A stretch of 64,000 bases of DNA from Flavobacterium sp. LC2016-12 (GCF_015351595.1 NZ_JADKPT010000004.1:186001-250000); one strand, 5' to 3'. Shown: positions 45,523 through 54,897, numbered from the stretch's first letter. The notes: generated by a model from the letters alone, not told the origin. Made by a program: numbers and translations.

Positions 45523-47685
45523 TTAGTTTCCCGGTGCAAAAGGGAATTTTAAGGATTGAAAATAGTCTAAAGATTGTGTTGGTTTCTCTACTCCAGCCGG
45601 CAATTCTTTACCAGAATATTGCTGAAAATAAAGTAAACACGCATCTCTCCACCATTTTGCTTCTTTATACTGAATTTCTAATAACATTTGCACTTCTTTA
45701 AAACGGACTTCATCAACATATTTATCGGTTTTATTCCAAACATTCTGCATTTCTTTTACCTGATTTACGCCTTCCTGATATTTCAGAGCCAAACCGTTCC
45801 AAAGCGTTTGTCCGTTTTTTAATTTATAATCCCAGGAAACATGGTGAAACCATAATAAATCTTTTTCTGGACAGGTTTCTAAAGTAGAGAAAATTTTGGC
45901 TACTTCGGGAGCATATTGTGCTGTGGCATTAGTTCCCGTTTTAGAACGATCGAAACCAATTCCGTTTTTATCTGCTTTATGATAATACACAGGATTCCAC
46001 TCTGGTCGGGATAGATTTGAAACCCAAGGCCCCGGCCCATAGTGATGCCCTGTATCCATAATATGATGCAAACCAAGCGGCGTCATATAATTTACAACCG
46101 CTTCACGCGATTCAATCATCATTTCTTTTACTGGTTTAATGAAATTTTCATCATTAGAGAAAGTACATCTCAACCATTCATCTGCAATAACCTCAGAATC
46201 CAATTGCGGATTCCATGCCAATCTTCCAAAGCCGTACCAATTAGCTTGCGCAAAAGGATGACCGGTCCAGTTTAAATCATTTCCTATGTTAGAAACTCCA
46301 GCAATACCAGTCAGTTTTGTTTTTGTTGAAGTACCATCAATAACTTTGGCAACAGTCGTCCCTTTTCCTTTTCGATAGGTATCTGATTCTAAAACTTCCT
46401 GAAATAATTTTGGCAGAAAAACCAAATGCGTGCTAAAACCTAAATATTCCTGCGTGATTTGAAATTCCATCATCAAAGGTGTTTTTGGCATCGCACCAAA
46501 CATAGGATGAAAAGGTTCACGAGGCTGAAAATCAATTGCACCATTTTTTACCTGAACAATTACATTTTCCTTAAATTTTCCATCGTAAGGTACAAATTCG
46601 GCGTAAGCCTGTTTTGCACGATCATTAGCGTCATGTTCCGAATACACAAAAGCGCGCCACATAATTACACCGCCAAAAGGTGCAACAGCATCGGCCAGCA
46701 TATTGGCTCCATCAACATGATCTCTACCATAATTTTGAGGTCCAGGCTGTCCTTCTGAATTTGCTTTTACCAGGAAGCCTCCAAAATCCGGAATTTTTTT
46801 ATAAATTTCTTGAGCTTTATTTTTCCACCAATTGGCTACGTCAGCATCTTTTGGATCAGCCGTTTTTAAACCTCCAATTTCTATTGGTGCTGAAAAGCGA
46901 GCGGTTAAATAAACCTTTATTCCATAAGGCCTGAACACATTTGCCAGAACTTCTACCTTCTCTAAATATTGTGGCGTTAAGATTAAGGCATTCGCATTTA
47001 CATTAGTTAAAACTGTTCCGTTAATTCCTATAGACGCATTTGCTCTTGCATAATCAATATAACGCTGATCAATAAAATCAGGCAATTTTTGCCAGTTCCA
47101 TAAAGAGAAACCCGCATAACCACGTTCTACTGTTCGGTCTAAATTATCCCAGTGATTTAGAATTCGGATGTTTGTTTTTGGCGAATCAACAATATTTAAA
47201 TTTTTAATAGATTTATCAGTTTGAATTAATCTCAAAAAACTATAAACTCCATACAAAACCCCAACCTCTTTTTTACCCGTAATTACAATTTGACTTTTTC
47301 CTTTTAATGAAATCGTTTTGATGAAAAATCCTTCTTCATTTATCTGATCAAAATTTCCAATTTCCTTTTGAATTTCAGCACTTAGTAATTCTTTAGAACC
47401 AATAATTAAAGTTTTATCTAAATCAATTTTTGCTTTAATTTCGAACTTCTTCCCTAACATATTTTGTAAACCCAAGCGCAACTCATTTGAAGCAATTTTT
47501 GAAGTTTCTGAATTCCCTAAAGAAACGATTCCCTGAACATCAGAAAGGTATTTGGAAACTAATTCCGCATCTGTTTTGTTATCATACTGAAGCCACAATT
47601 TATAATCCTTTTGAGCCATTGTTTTAAATGAAAACAAAAGCAGAAAAATGGTAAGTATAAATAAATGTTTCTTTTGATATCTCAT
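45523..47685 (-). CDS. GH67 alpha-glucuronidase
   Basis: Removes (4-O-methyl-)glucuronic acid from xylo-oligosaccharides. It has 720 residues with a signal peptide ending KTMAQ (about 25), so it is exported, probably to the periplasm. Conserved family stretches include RILNHWDNLDRTVERGYAG, GFLVKANSEGQPGPQ, MWRAFVY and MEFQITQEYLG, which carry the catalytic carboxylates, and LHHIMDTGHHYGPGPW. It is the first gene of the GH67-SDR-uxuA operon, with operator candidate D in front. Confidence 0.95.
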   Translation of the reverse strand: MRYQKKHLFILTIFLLLFSFKTMAQKDYKLWLQYDNKTDAELVSKYLSDVQGIVSLGNSETSKIASNELRLGLQNMLGKKFEIKAKIDLDKTLIIGSKELLSAEIQKEIGNFDQINEEGFFIKTISLKGKSQIVITGKKEVGVLYGVYSFLRLIQTDKSIKNLNIVDSPKTNIRILNHWDNLDRTVERGYAGFSLWNWQKLPDFIDQRYIDYARANASIGINGTVLTNVNANALILTPQYLEKVEVLANVFRPYGIKVYLTARFSAPIEIGGLKTADPKDADVANWWKNKAQEIYKKIPDFGGFLVKANSEGQPGPQNYGRDHVDGANMLADAVAPFGGVIMWRAFVYSEHDANDRAKQAYAEFVPYDGKFKENVIVQVKNGAIDFQPREPFHPMFGAMPKTPLMMEFQITQEYLGFSTHLVFLPKLFQEVLESDTYRKGKGTTVAKVIDGTSTKTKLTGIAGVSNIGNDLNWTGHPFAQANWYGFGRLAWNPQLDSEVIADEWLRCTFSNDENFIKPVKEMMIESREAVVNYMTPLGLHHIMDTGHHYGPGPWVSNLSRPEWNPVYYHKADKNGIGFDRSKTGTNATAQYAPEVAKIFSTLETCPEKDLLWFHHVSWDYKLKNGQTLWNGLALKYQEGVNQVKEMQNVWNKTDKYVDEVRFKEVQMLLEIQYKEAKWWRDACLLYFQQYSGKELPAGVEKPTQSLDYFQSLKFPFAPGN

Positions 47686-47717
47686 CAGATTTTTTTTGAA
47701 TGAATAAATTAAAATTG

Positions 47718-47727
47718 CAATCGGTTG
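47718..47727. promoter_or_regulatory. CAAYCNGTTG operator candidate D (CAATCGGTTG)
   Basis: Upstream of the GH67 gene. On the minus strand TTG, about 16 bases and TATTTTTA form a promoter-like pair, and the site follows it at once. It shares TTTTAC-CAACCGATTGC-type flanks with site B (TTTTACRCAACCGATTGC on the minus strand). Confidence 0.6.
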
Positions 47728-47848
47728 CGTAAAAATATGATATTGTGTTTTAACAAAAAAATTTTACTGCAAAATTTTTCACACAATACAAATTCTTCTG
47801 TTAAAAAAGGGAATGATTGACAAGAAACTGTCACTATATTCAGCTAAT

Positions 47849-47976
47849 TTATTTTCTCTTAGAAGATGCCCGAAGTACAACCTGAGTATTTAAAAAAGTA
47901 ACTTCAGTAGTGTCGAAGTGGAAAGAGTCATTCGTTCAGCAAAAGCATAAATAGTAACATCTTTGTTGTTCTCCAT
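47849..47976 (-). pseudogene. Internally deleted LacI-family regulator remnant
   Basis: From ATG 47976 the minus strand reads MENNKDVTIYAFAERMTLST and a few more residues before a stop at 47890. This matches the first helix-turn-helix of Bacteroidota LacI-type repressors (usual TIYDIAE-LS-STVS). Overlapping in another frame, and ending at TAA 47849, is TEVTFLNTQVVLRASSKRK, which has the form of the C-terminal end of such proteins. About 300 codons between the two are missing and the frames do not match. So both ends of one regulator gene survive at its former place in the xylan locus. Confidence 0.7.
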
Positions 47977-48151
47977 AAAAAATTAAATACTAATTAATTG
48001 ATAAATAGATATTTTCACTCCTTCAGTAAAATGGATAATAAGGATCATAAAATAAAAACCAGGCTTCTCTACAGAATAGCTCTCTAAAAATAACACATAG
48101 AATTTTGTCTACTCTTTTTTGTCATAATTAAATTATTTTTCTTTCTTTACA

Positions 48152-48174
48152 CAATCGGTTGCGAAATAATTTTG
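48152..48174 (+). promoter_or_regulatory. GH3 promoter with operator candidate E (CAATCGGTTG)
   Basis: TAATTTTG (48167-48174) fits TAnnTTTG and the site CAATCGGTTG (48152-48161) sits right in front of it, in the spacer. A protein bound there would compete with RNA polymerase. The leader to the GH3 start is about 35 bases. Confidence 0.6.
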
Positions 48175-48215
48175 CGGTATAAAATTATAGTTATTAATCT
48201 ATTAATAAACATCTT

Positions 48216-50846
48216 ATGAAAAAATCACTCCTCTTCTTTGAAACTATTATAATTTTATGCCTTTCAATTCATTGTAATGCACAAACAACCGTAGAAAAAT
48301 ACATTTTTCAGAATTCAAATTTAAGTTTTGAAGCCCGCGCAAATGATTTGGTTAGCCATTTAACACTGGAAGAGAAAGTATCCCAAATGCTGAATTCTTC
48401 ACCTGCTATTCCGCGATTGAGTATTCCGGCTTATGACTGGTGGAATGAAACACTTCATGGCGTTGCAAGAACTCCTTTTAAAACTACCGTTTACCCTCAG
48501 GCGATTGCTATGGCGGCTACTTTTGATAAAAATTCGCTTTTTACAATGGCTGATTATTCAGCTTTAGAAGGAAGGGCGATTTATAATAAAGCCATTGAAT
48601 CAGGCCGAACAAACGAACGATATCTTGGTCTTACCTATTGGACACCCAATATTAATATTTTTCGTGATCCTCGCTGGGGACGCGGACAGGAAACGTATGG
48701 TGAAGATCCGTTCTTGACTGCAACTTTAGGAGATTTTTTTGTTAAAGGACTTCAGGGCGATGATCCAAAATATTTAAAAGCGGCAGCATGTGCTAAACAT
48801 TATGCGGTTCACAGCGGCCCGGAGCCTTTGCGCCATACGTTTGATGTTGATGTAACACCTTATGAACTTTGGGATACCTATTTACCTGCCTTTAAAAAAC
48901 TGATAACCGAATCAAAAGTTGCAGGTGTTATGTGTGCCTACAACGCTTTTAGAACCCAGCCTTGTTGTGCCAGCGATATTTTAATGACTGATATTTTACG
49001 CAATCAATGGAAGTTTGAGGGTTATGTAACATCCGATTGTTGGGCGATTGACGACTTCTTTAAAAATCATAAAACACATCCGGATGCAGCTTCAGCTTCC
49101 GCCGATGCCGTTTTTCACGGAACAGATATCGACTGTGGAACGGATGCTTATAAAGCTTTGGTACAAGTAGTAAAAACCGGAAAAATACCGGAATCCCAAA
49201 TTGATATTTCGGTAAAACGCCTATATATGATCCGTTTTAGATTAGGAATGTTTGATCCTGTCGAAATGGTGAAATATGCCCAAACACCAGCTTCTGTTTT
49301 AGAAAGTCCTGCACATCAGGAACATGCTTTAAAAATGGCCAGACAATCGATGGTTTTGCTTAAAAATGAAAACAATACATTACCTCTGAACAAAAAAATT
49401 AAAAAGATAGCTGTTTTAGGACCAAACGCAGATAACCATATTTCTATTTTAGGAAATTACAACGGAACTCCCTCAAAATTAACTACTGTTTTACAAGGAA
49501 TTAAAGATAAATTAGGCGCAAATACCGAAGTTATCTATGAGAAAGCAATCAACTTTACAAATGATACTTTATTAGTATATGCCGATGTTAAAAACCAATA
49601 TGCTTTTGAAGGAAAACAAGGTTTTAAAGCAGAATATTTCAACAATAAGGATCTTGCAGGGAAACCGGAAATTACACGAACAGAAACCGAATTAAATCAT
49701 TTTTGGCAGGAAGGCCAGGCAGTGGTTTCAAACATCAATGCCAATAATTTTTCGGCACGATATACGACCAACTTTAAGGCAGCTGAAAATGGAAGCATCA
49801 CTTTTGAACTGACTGCAGATGATGGCTATCGTTTTCTTGTGAATGGAAAAGAAGAACTAAATGCCTGGTCAAAAAACAGATGGGGCGGGCAAACTTTTGA
49901 ATTAAAAACAACAAAAGGAACCGTTTATAATTTGGTTGTTGAATACTGGCAGGGAGAAGGAAAAGGAAATGTTGCCCTGAATGCCGGCAATTATAAAAAA
50001 ACAGATTTTATGGTTCTTGTCAATCGCTTAAAAGATGTCGATGCCTTTGTTTTTGCAGGTGGAATTTCACCTCAACTGGAGGGCGAAGAAATGAAAGTGA
50101 ATTTTCCGGGATTTAAAGGAGGGGATCGTACTTCGATTTTGTTGCCTGCAGTACAAACCGATTTAATGAAAGCACTCAAAAAGACCGAAAAACCAGTTAT
50201 TTTTGTGATGATGACGGGAAGCGCAATTGCGATTCCTTGGGAAGCTCAAAATGTTTCTGCTATTGTAAACGCATGGTATGGCGGACAGGCAGCGGGAACT
50301 GCGGTTGCTGATATTCTTTTTGGCGATTATAATCCGGCCGGAAGATTGCCCATTACTTTTTACAAAGGCGATTCTGACTTACCAGAATTTGTAGATTATA
50401 AAATGGATAACAGAACGTATCGTTATTTTAAAGGAACACCGCTTTATGGTTTTGGATACGGTTTGAGTTATACTTCTTTTAAATATGATCAGTTAAAAAT
50501 GCCATCAAAAATTAGTAAAGGAAAGCCTGTTTCTGTTTCTGTACGCATTACGAATACAGGGAAAATGGCTGGTGAAGAAGTCGCGCAATTGTATGTTATC
50601 AATCAAAATTCAGCCATAAAAGCGCCTTTAAAAACTTTGAAAGGATTTGAACGAATTAATCTTAACTCAGGTGAAAGTAAAACGATAACTTTTACACTTT
50701 CTCCTGAAGATTTGTCGCACGTTACTGAAGAAGGTATTTATCAGGAATTCAATGGCAAAATTAAAATTGCAATTGGCGGTCATCAGCCTGATGAACCTAA
50801 TAAATCGACCAGTACTATTTTGACCTCAACCCTTTTAATTCAATAA
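48216..50846 (+). CDS. GH3 beta-xylosidase/glucosidase with PA14 domain
   Basis: Releases xylose (or glucose) from the non-reducing end. An 876-residue exported protein (signal peptide ending HCNAQ, about 23). The GH3 barrel has the nucleophile Asp274 in VTSDCWAIDDFF and KHYAVHSGPEPLRH. A PA14 domain is inserted at about 455-595 (KAEYFNNKDLAGKPE...FLVNGKEELNAW), as in many xylosidases of this family. A fibronectin-like domain closes the protein (about 760-860). Its place opposite GH67 under a shared operator type supports a xylan role. Confidence 0.93.
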   Translation: MKKSLLFFETIIILCLSIHCNAQTTVEKYIFQNSNLSFEARANDLVSHLTLEEKVSQMLNSSPAIPRLSIPAYDWWNETLHGVARTPFKTTVYPQAIAMAATFDKNSLFTMADYSALEGRAIYNKAIESGRTNERYLGLTYWTPNINIFRDPRWGRGQETYGEDPFLTATLGDFFVKGLQGDDPKYLKAAACAKHYAVHSGPEPLRHTFDVDVTPYELWDTYLPAFKKLITESKVAGVMCAYNAFRTQPCCASDILMTDILRNQWKFEGYVTSDCWAIDDFFKNHKTHPDAASASADAVFHGTDIDCGTDAYKALVQVVKTGKIPESQIDISVKRLYMIRFRLGMFDPVEMVKYAQTPASVLESPAHQEHALKMARQSMVLLKNENNTLPLNKKIKKIAVLGPNADNHISILGNYNGTPSKLTTVLQGIKDKLGANTEVIYEKAINFTNDTLLVYADVKNQYAFEGKQGFKAEYFNNKDLAGKPEITRTETELNHFWQEGQAVVSNINANNFSARYTTNFKAAENGSITFELTADDGYRFLVNGKEELNAWSKNRWGGQTFELKTTKGTVYNLVVEYWQGEGKGNVALNAGNYKKTDFMVLVNRLKDVDAFVFAGGISPQLEGEEMKVNFPGFKGGDRTSILLPAVQTDLMKALKKTEKPVIFVMMTGSAIAIPWEAQNVSAIVNAWYGGQAAGTAVADILFGDYNPAGRLPITFYKGDSDLPEFVDYKMDNRTYRYFKGTPLYGFGYGLSYTSFKYDQLKMPSKISKGKPVSVSVRITNTGKMAGEEVAQLYVINQNSAIKAPLKTLKGFERINLNSGESKTITFTLSPEDLSHVTEEGIYQEFNGKIKIAIGGHQPDEPNKSTSTILTSTLLIQ

Positions 50847-50853
50847 CACAAAA

Positions 50854-51639
50854 CTAATCTTTACTATGAAGTTGTTTATGAAGCGTTAGCACAGGAGCCT
50901 GATTTAATTTCATTATTCCCGTTTCCGGTCGGTCTAACGCTAAAATTAGAAACATCACCGATGCAAAAATAATAGAAATAAAAACTGCCAGAACATGATT
51001 TTTTTTGCCTGAAATTCCGAATTGATAACCGAGAATGAGCATCGTAAATAAAGTTATGATAAACAGGACCCATAAAATTGTGACAGGTATACGATATTCG
51101 AATGTAAAGGTCACGCGTTTGTTGTAAACATCAATCAATTCGTTTATTGAACCCGTATAAAGTGAATAGGCCTCCGAACTGCGATCTTGTGCTGCTAAAG
51201 CTTCAGAATAGCTCCAAAGTGAATCTAGAATAGTTTGCGATTTTGTTTTCAGGTTTTCTAAATTTTTAACTGAGAGATCTTTAAACAAAGTAGCACGTAA
51301 GTCTGTATATTCTATTAAAAGTTTTCGAGAAGAAGAACGATACGGTTCCGGTATTAATCCGGATTGTAAGTAGGCCGTTCTTATAGTAGTCACTTCTTCA
51401 AGCAGCAGCTCCTTTCTGTTATTGTAACGATTGTCTACAATCTGAAAAGTAAAAGCCAGCATAAAAGCCAAAAGTCCAAGTGCCGCTCCCACTACTGATC
51501 CTACCGGAGAATCATTTACTTTCCCTGATTTATTCTTAACAAACAAACCGTAATATTGGCCTGCAAGAATAGGTATTAAAATACTTAAGAAAGGAATAAT
51601 AAACATTCCCAGGATCTCAAAAAAACTTACATTAATCAT
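50854..51639 (-). CDS. DUF4239/bestrophin-like membrane protein
   Basis: A 261-residue inner-membrane protein. Two membrane segments near the start (about 8-30 and 46-68), a long loop of about 110 charged residues, and two more near the end (about 183-207 and 213-235) give the typical layout. The stretch SPVGSVVGAALGLLAFMLAFTFQIVDNRYNNRKELLLEE is characteristic; its core is LLAFMLAFTF. The family is called bestrophin-like in databases, but its role in bacteria is not established. It converges with the GH3 gene with only seven bases between stops. Confidence 0.7.
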   Translation of the reverse strand: MINVSFFEILGMFIIPFLSILIPILAGQYYGLFVKNKSGKVNDSPVGSVVGAALGLLAFMLAFTFQIVDNRYNNRKELLLEEVTTIRTAYLQSGLIPEPYRSSSRKLLIEYTDLRATLFKDLSVKNLENLKTKSQTILDSLWSYSEALAAQDRSSEAYSLYTGSINELIDVYNKRVTFTFEYRIPVTILWVLFIITLFTMLILGYQFGISGKKNHVLAVFISIIFASVMFLILALDRPETGIMKLNQAPVLTLHKQLHSKD

Positions 51640-51806
51640 TGTTCTTTCGTATTTGGATTAAAACTGGCTAATCAAATATAATCTTTATTCCGAAATCCAA
51701 AACCTATTGACTTTCAAAATATTACAATTATTATTTTTCTTTTCTATTTGAAATTAAATCAAACATTATTCTGAACGAAAAAAGAAAAATAATAAGATTT
51801 TTTTTC

Positions 51807-51814
51807 TAAATTTG
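51807..51814 (+). promoter_or_regulatory. Promoter box before the L,D-transpeptidase gene
   Basis: TAAATTTG fits TAnnTTTG and lies about 105 bases before the start codon. No clear TTG element. Confidence 0.4.
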
Positions 51815-51920
51815 ATTGTAGAAATTTGCTTTCTATACGATTTCCCCAAATCATTTTTTTTATTACCTCAACCTGCATTGACCTTTTTTGGCAAATAGTA
51901 GTAACGAAAAATGAAAAAAA

Positions 51921-53546
51921 ATGAAAAATTTTACTCTAACAATCTTTTTAATTTCCTTCTTTATTGTTTCTTCCTTTGGGTTTTCAAAGGATAATTCTCT
52001 TTTGGAAAACAAGAGATTTGCTTTTTTTATTCCCTATAGTGCTGGCACTAAATATGTTGCGCCTACTATTAGCGATGCAACCATAGTGGCGTTCTTTAAA
52101 AAATATTCTCAATTAAAAGACTATCAAAACGATGTCTCGACGTTATACAAAGAGAGATCTTACAAGTCAATTTGGTATGATGGGAATGACATAAACGAAT
52201 TTGGGCATTTAATGTATCATAAACTGAACTCTACTTACGAAGAAGGTGTTCAGGTGAGGATTCCGTATAAAGATAAAATCGACAAGGTTTTTGATGAAGA
52301 TACAACTGAAAAGATTTCAGACACCGACACAGAACTTTTATTAAGTTCTATGTATATACTATATGCAAAACATGTATTTCAGGGAATGGATGCGGCTGAA
52401 CAAAATAAAATCGAATGGTATTTACCAAAGAAAAAACTTTCTTACCAGACCTTATTAGATTCGATTGTTACCAATCCAAATTTATTAGATCAAAATAATC
52501 ATATCCTTTTTAGTCAATATTACAAACTTCAGGATGTTCTAAAAAAATACAGGGAAATTGAAAAAAACAATACCTGGAAAACTATAACAATGCCGGATCC
52601 GTACAAAGATTTGAGACCAGATGATACGGGAGTCACAATTCAGGACGTAAGAACACGACTTTTTGTAATTGGTGATTTGGCACAGGATTCTAAAAGTAAT
52701 TTTTATGATCAGGAATTAATGGATGGTGTTATGAAGTACAAACTACGCCACGTCCTTACTCCAAATTATATTATTACAAAAGAACATATTAATCAAATGA
52801 ACGAACCTATTAGCGACCGTATTAAAACTTTGATGCTAAATATGGAACGCTGTAGATGGATTCCGCCAACATTAGAAAATCAGGATGAATATGTAATGGT
52901 TAACATTCCGTCGTTTAGGTTGTATTTTGTCCGAAATGGAAATTACGATATCGTATCCAAAGTTTTTATTGGAACGCCATTGACCAAAACCGTCATCTTT
53001 AGTGGTCAGATTGATCGCATTGTTTTTAGCCCTTATTGGTATGTTCCCGCAAGTATCATTAAAAATGAATTACAGTTAAAAATTGCGGAAGATAAAAATT
53101 ATCTAGCGGATCATAATATGGAATGGAATGGCGGAAACGTAAGACAAAAGCCAGGTCCTGAAAATGCTTTGGGACTTGTAAAATTTATGTTCCCAAATCC
53201 GAATGATATTTATATGCATGACACGCCTTCTAAAACTTTGTTTGGATTTGAGAAACGTATTTTTAGTCACGGCTGTATCAATGTCGAAAAAGCAAAAGAT
53301 CTGGCTGTTGCCATGATGAAAGATTATCCGGAATGGACGATTGATAAGATTAATGCGGCGATGAGTGGTGAAAAAGAAACGCCATTCAAGCTAACTAAAA
53401 AAATCCCAATCTATATAGGTTATTTCACTGCCTGGGTAAGTAAAGAAGGGGATATTGGTTTCTTTCCCGATGTTTATGAACGTGATGTTAAGTTGAACGC
53501 CTTGCTTTTTCCTTTGGATACCGGGTATAAGACGGCGAATAAGTAG
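51921..53546 (+). CDS. L,D-transpeptidase (YcbB-like)
   Basis: Cross-links peptidoglycan peptides in the periplasm. It has 541 residues with a signal peptide (ends near SSFGFS, about 22). The middle has a peptidoglycan-binding-like helical part with TIQDVRTRLFVIGDL. The YkuD domain begins NMERCRWIPPTLENQDEYVMVNIPSFRLY. The catalytic motif is HDTPSKTLF...FSHGCINVEKA with His450 and Cys452. The long N-terminal part and the NMERCRW stretch match the YcbB/LdtD-type branch. A nearby ATG at 51911 is out of frame. Confidence 0.9.
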   Translation: MKNFTLTIFLISFFIVSSFGFSKDNSLLENKRFAFFIPYSAGTKYVAPTISDATIVAFFKKYSQLKDYQNDVSTLYKERSYKSIWYDGNDINEFGHLMYHKLNSTYEEGVQVRIPYKDKIDKVFDEDTTEKISDTDTELLLSSMYILYAKHVFQGMDAAEQNKIEWYLPKKKLSYQTLLDSIVTNPNLLDQNNHILFSQYYKLQDVLKKYREIEKNNTWKTITMPDPYKDLRPDDTGVTIQDVRTRLFVIGDLAQDSKSNFYDQELMDGVMKYKLRHVLTPNYIITKEHINQMNEPISDRIKTLMLNMERCRWIPPTLENQDEYVMVNIPSFRLYFVRNGNYDIVSKVFIGTPLTKTVIFSGQIDRIVFSPYWYVPASIIKNELQLKIAEDKNYLADHNMEWNGGNVRQKPGPENALGLVKFMFPNPNDIYMHDTPSKTLFGFEKRIFSHGCINVEKAKDLAVAMMKDYPEWTIDKINAAMSGEKETPFKLTKKIPIYIGYFTAWVSKEGDIGFFPDVYERDVKLNALLFPLDTGYKTANK

Positions 53547-53605
53547 ATTTTTTTTTAGAAAATAGAGTATTAGAGCAAAGAATAAAGAATAAAGATTGAT
53601 GTTTT

Positions 53606-54544
53606 TTATTTTTTAGAATTACTTTTCTCTGCGTATTTATCCAAAATATATCGCGTTACAGGTCTGAGTGGTTTATCGTTTTCAGGATGTCTTCCGTGCG
53701 TGTTAAAGAAATCTGCTCTGTTACCTATCTTGGCGTACCAGATAATTGCTTCACCGTTTTTAAAACAATTTGTAGTATCATAAACGATAATTTTTTTAAG
53801 AGCAAATTTATTTTCATTGTATGCTTCTACTCCATTATTAACCAAAAATTCATCTGTGCTCAAATCACAATCGACTTTTTCATAATGATCGTGTGCCCAC
53901 TGCATGCATTTATTTCTTGTGAAAGCAAAATAAATTGTTGCTGCTATTAAACAAAAAATAACGGATGTAATAATCATAGCTAGTTTTGATCTGTTAAATA
54001 ACTTTTCTAAGAAACTGTGTTTAATGTTACTTTGAAAACTTATTGGTAAATTTTCTCTTTCTATAACAATCTTATCGTCTTCTTTTCTTCCTTCCTTATT
54101 TACATCCGATTTTAAAGAAATATTGCTCCCCAATTCTTCCTTTTCCTCACTTTCTCCACTTCCTATACTAATAGTTTTTTTAAATTTATAAAAAGGACGA
54201 TCTTCAAAACCCACCAAAATTGCAGCCAATTCAAAAGTGGCACTTTTTGCAGGCTCTTTATCTCCTCTTAAAAAAGCTCCTACTTTCTTAAATTTATTGG
54301 TATATGGAATTGAAGTATCTTCCTCTTTTGAATTGAATTCAGATTTAAAAAAATTACGATACACAATTAAATCATGTTCGTTAGGTTTCGAATTAAAGAT
54401 TTCCCAACACAAATCTCTTAAAAGTGCCTGCGAAGGATTATTTAAATAATGTGAATGTTCTCCCTCAGTTTTTACACTTCTGTATTTTTTTCTAATAGCT
54501 TCCTTGTAAACATTTTCAATCTCATTTTGAGTAATTTTTTTCAT
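53606..54544 (-). CDS. Single-pass membrane protein, unknown function
   Basis: A 312-residue protein not matched to any family I know. The N-terminal 110 residues are helical and basic (EIENVYKEAIRKKYRSVKTEGE). A polar linker is followed by one membrane segment at about 188-209 (LAMIITSVIFCLIAATIYFAF). A C-terminal part of about 100 residues contains CMQWAHDHYEKVDCD and TTNCFKNGEAIIWYAK, with three Cys. The N-terminus is probably cytoplasmic and the C-terminus periplasmic. The leader contains AGGATTTT repeats. Confidence 0.6.
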   Translation of the reverse strand: MKKITQNEIENVYKEAIRKKYRSVKTEGEHSHYLNNPSQALLRDLCWEIFNSKPNEHDLIVYRNFFKSEFNSKEEDTSIPYTNKFKKVGAFLRGDKEPAKSATFELAAILVGFEDRPFYKFKKTISIGSGESEEKEELGSNISLKSDVNKEGRKEDDKIVIERENLPISFQSNIKHSFLEKLFNRSKLAMIITSVIFCLIAATIYFAFTRNKCMQWAHDHYEKVDCDLSTDEFLVNNGVEAYNENKFALKKIIVYDTTNCFKNGEAIIWYAKIGNRADFFNTHGRHPENDKPLRPVTRYILDKYAEKSNSKK

Positions 54545-54897
54545 AGGCCTTTAGGATTTTTAGGATCTTATCTCAAATTTTTTAGGATTTTCAGGATTTT
54601 TTCAGGAATCTCAGGAAAGTTAATACATCCCGGATTTCCGTATCGATACAGAATTATAATCGTATTTCCTTTGTATCAGAAATTAGTTATTGTTCGATAT
54701 CGCGATAAGAACAAATGTACAAAACTAGTTCACTTAAAAAGTATGGAAAACCGTAAGACGGAGTTTATCCGGGAAGTATAGATAAAATCTTACTGTTCTA
54801 CATACTTCACTTCCCAAGCAATTTGGTGTTGCTATAACAAAATTCAGAACCATTCTGAACGGCAATGCCCTTTAACTAAATTTTAAATCATAAAAAA
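54545..54897. other. Gene-free divergent region with AGGATTTT repeats
   Basis: This region separates the unknown membrane protein (minus) from the small lipoprotein (plus). A TACATTTG box on the minus strand at 54712-54719 may drive the former. Nothing coding is convincing, although a plus-strand frame is open across 54455-54781. Confidence 0.5.
54550..54617. repeat. AGGATTTT-type intergenic repeat
   Basis: TTTAGGATTTTTAGGATC, TTTAGGATTTTCAGGATTTT and TTCAGG-TCAGG units follow each other right upstream of the ATG at 54544 on the minus strand. They form the 5' leader of that gene. Confidence 0.6.

Larger units (their letters stand above)
47686..48215. other. Divergent control region between GH67 and GH3 genes
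   Basis: A 530-base stretch that holds two outward promoters with CAAYCNGTTG sites D and E. In the middle is a LacI-family gene remnant (47849-47976). The part from 47977 to 48120 shows nothing else. Confidence 0.7.

Noticed and set aside
47686..48215. A small intact regulator gene in the GH67/GH3 gap
   Set aside because: Only 28 codons are open from the ATG at 47976 and the C-terminal part is in another frame, so it is a remnant and not a working gene.
54455..54781. A 108-codon plus-strand frame over the start of the unknown membrane protein gene
   Set aside because: It crosses the AGGATTTT repeats and the start of the gene on the other strand; composition is low-complexity.
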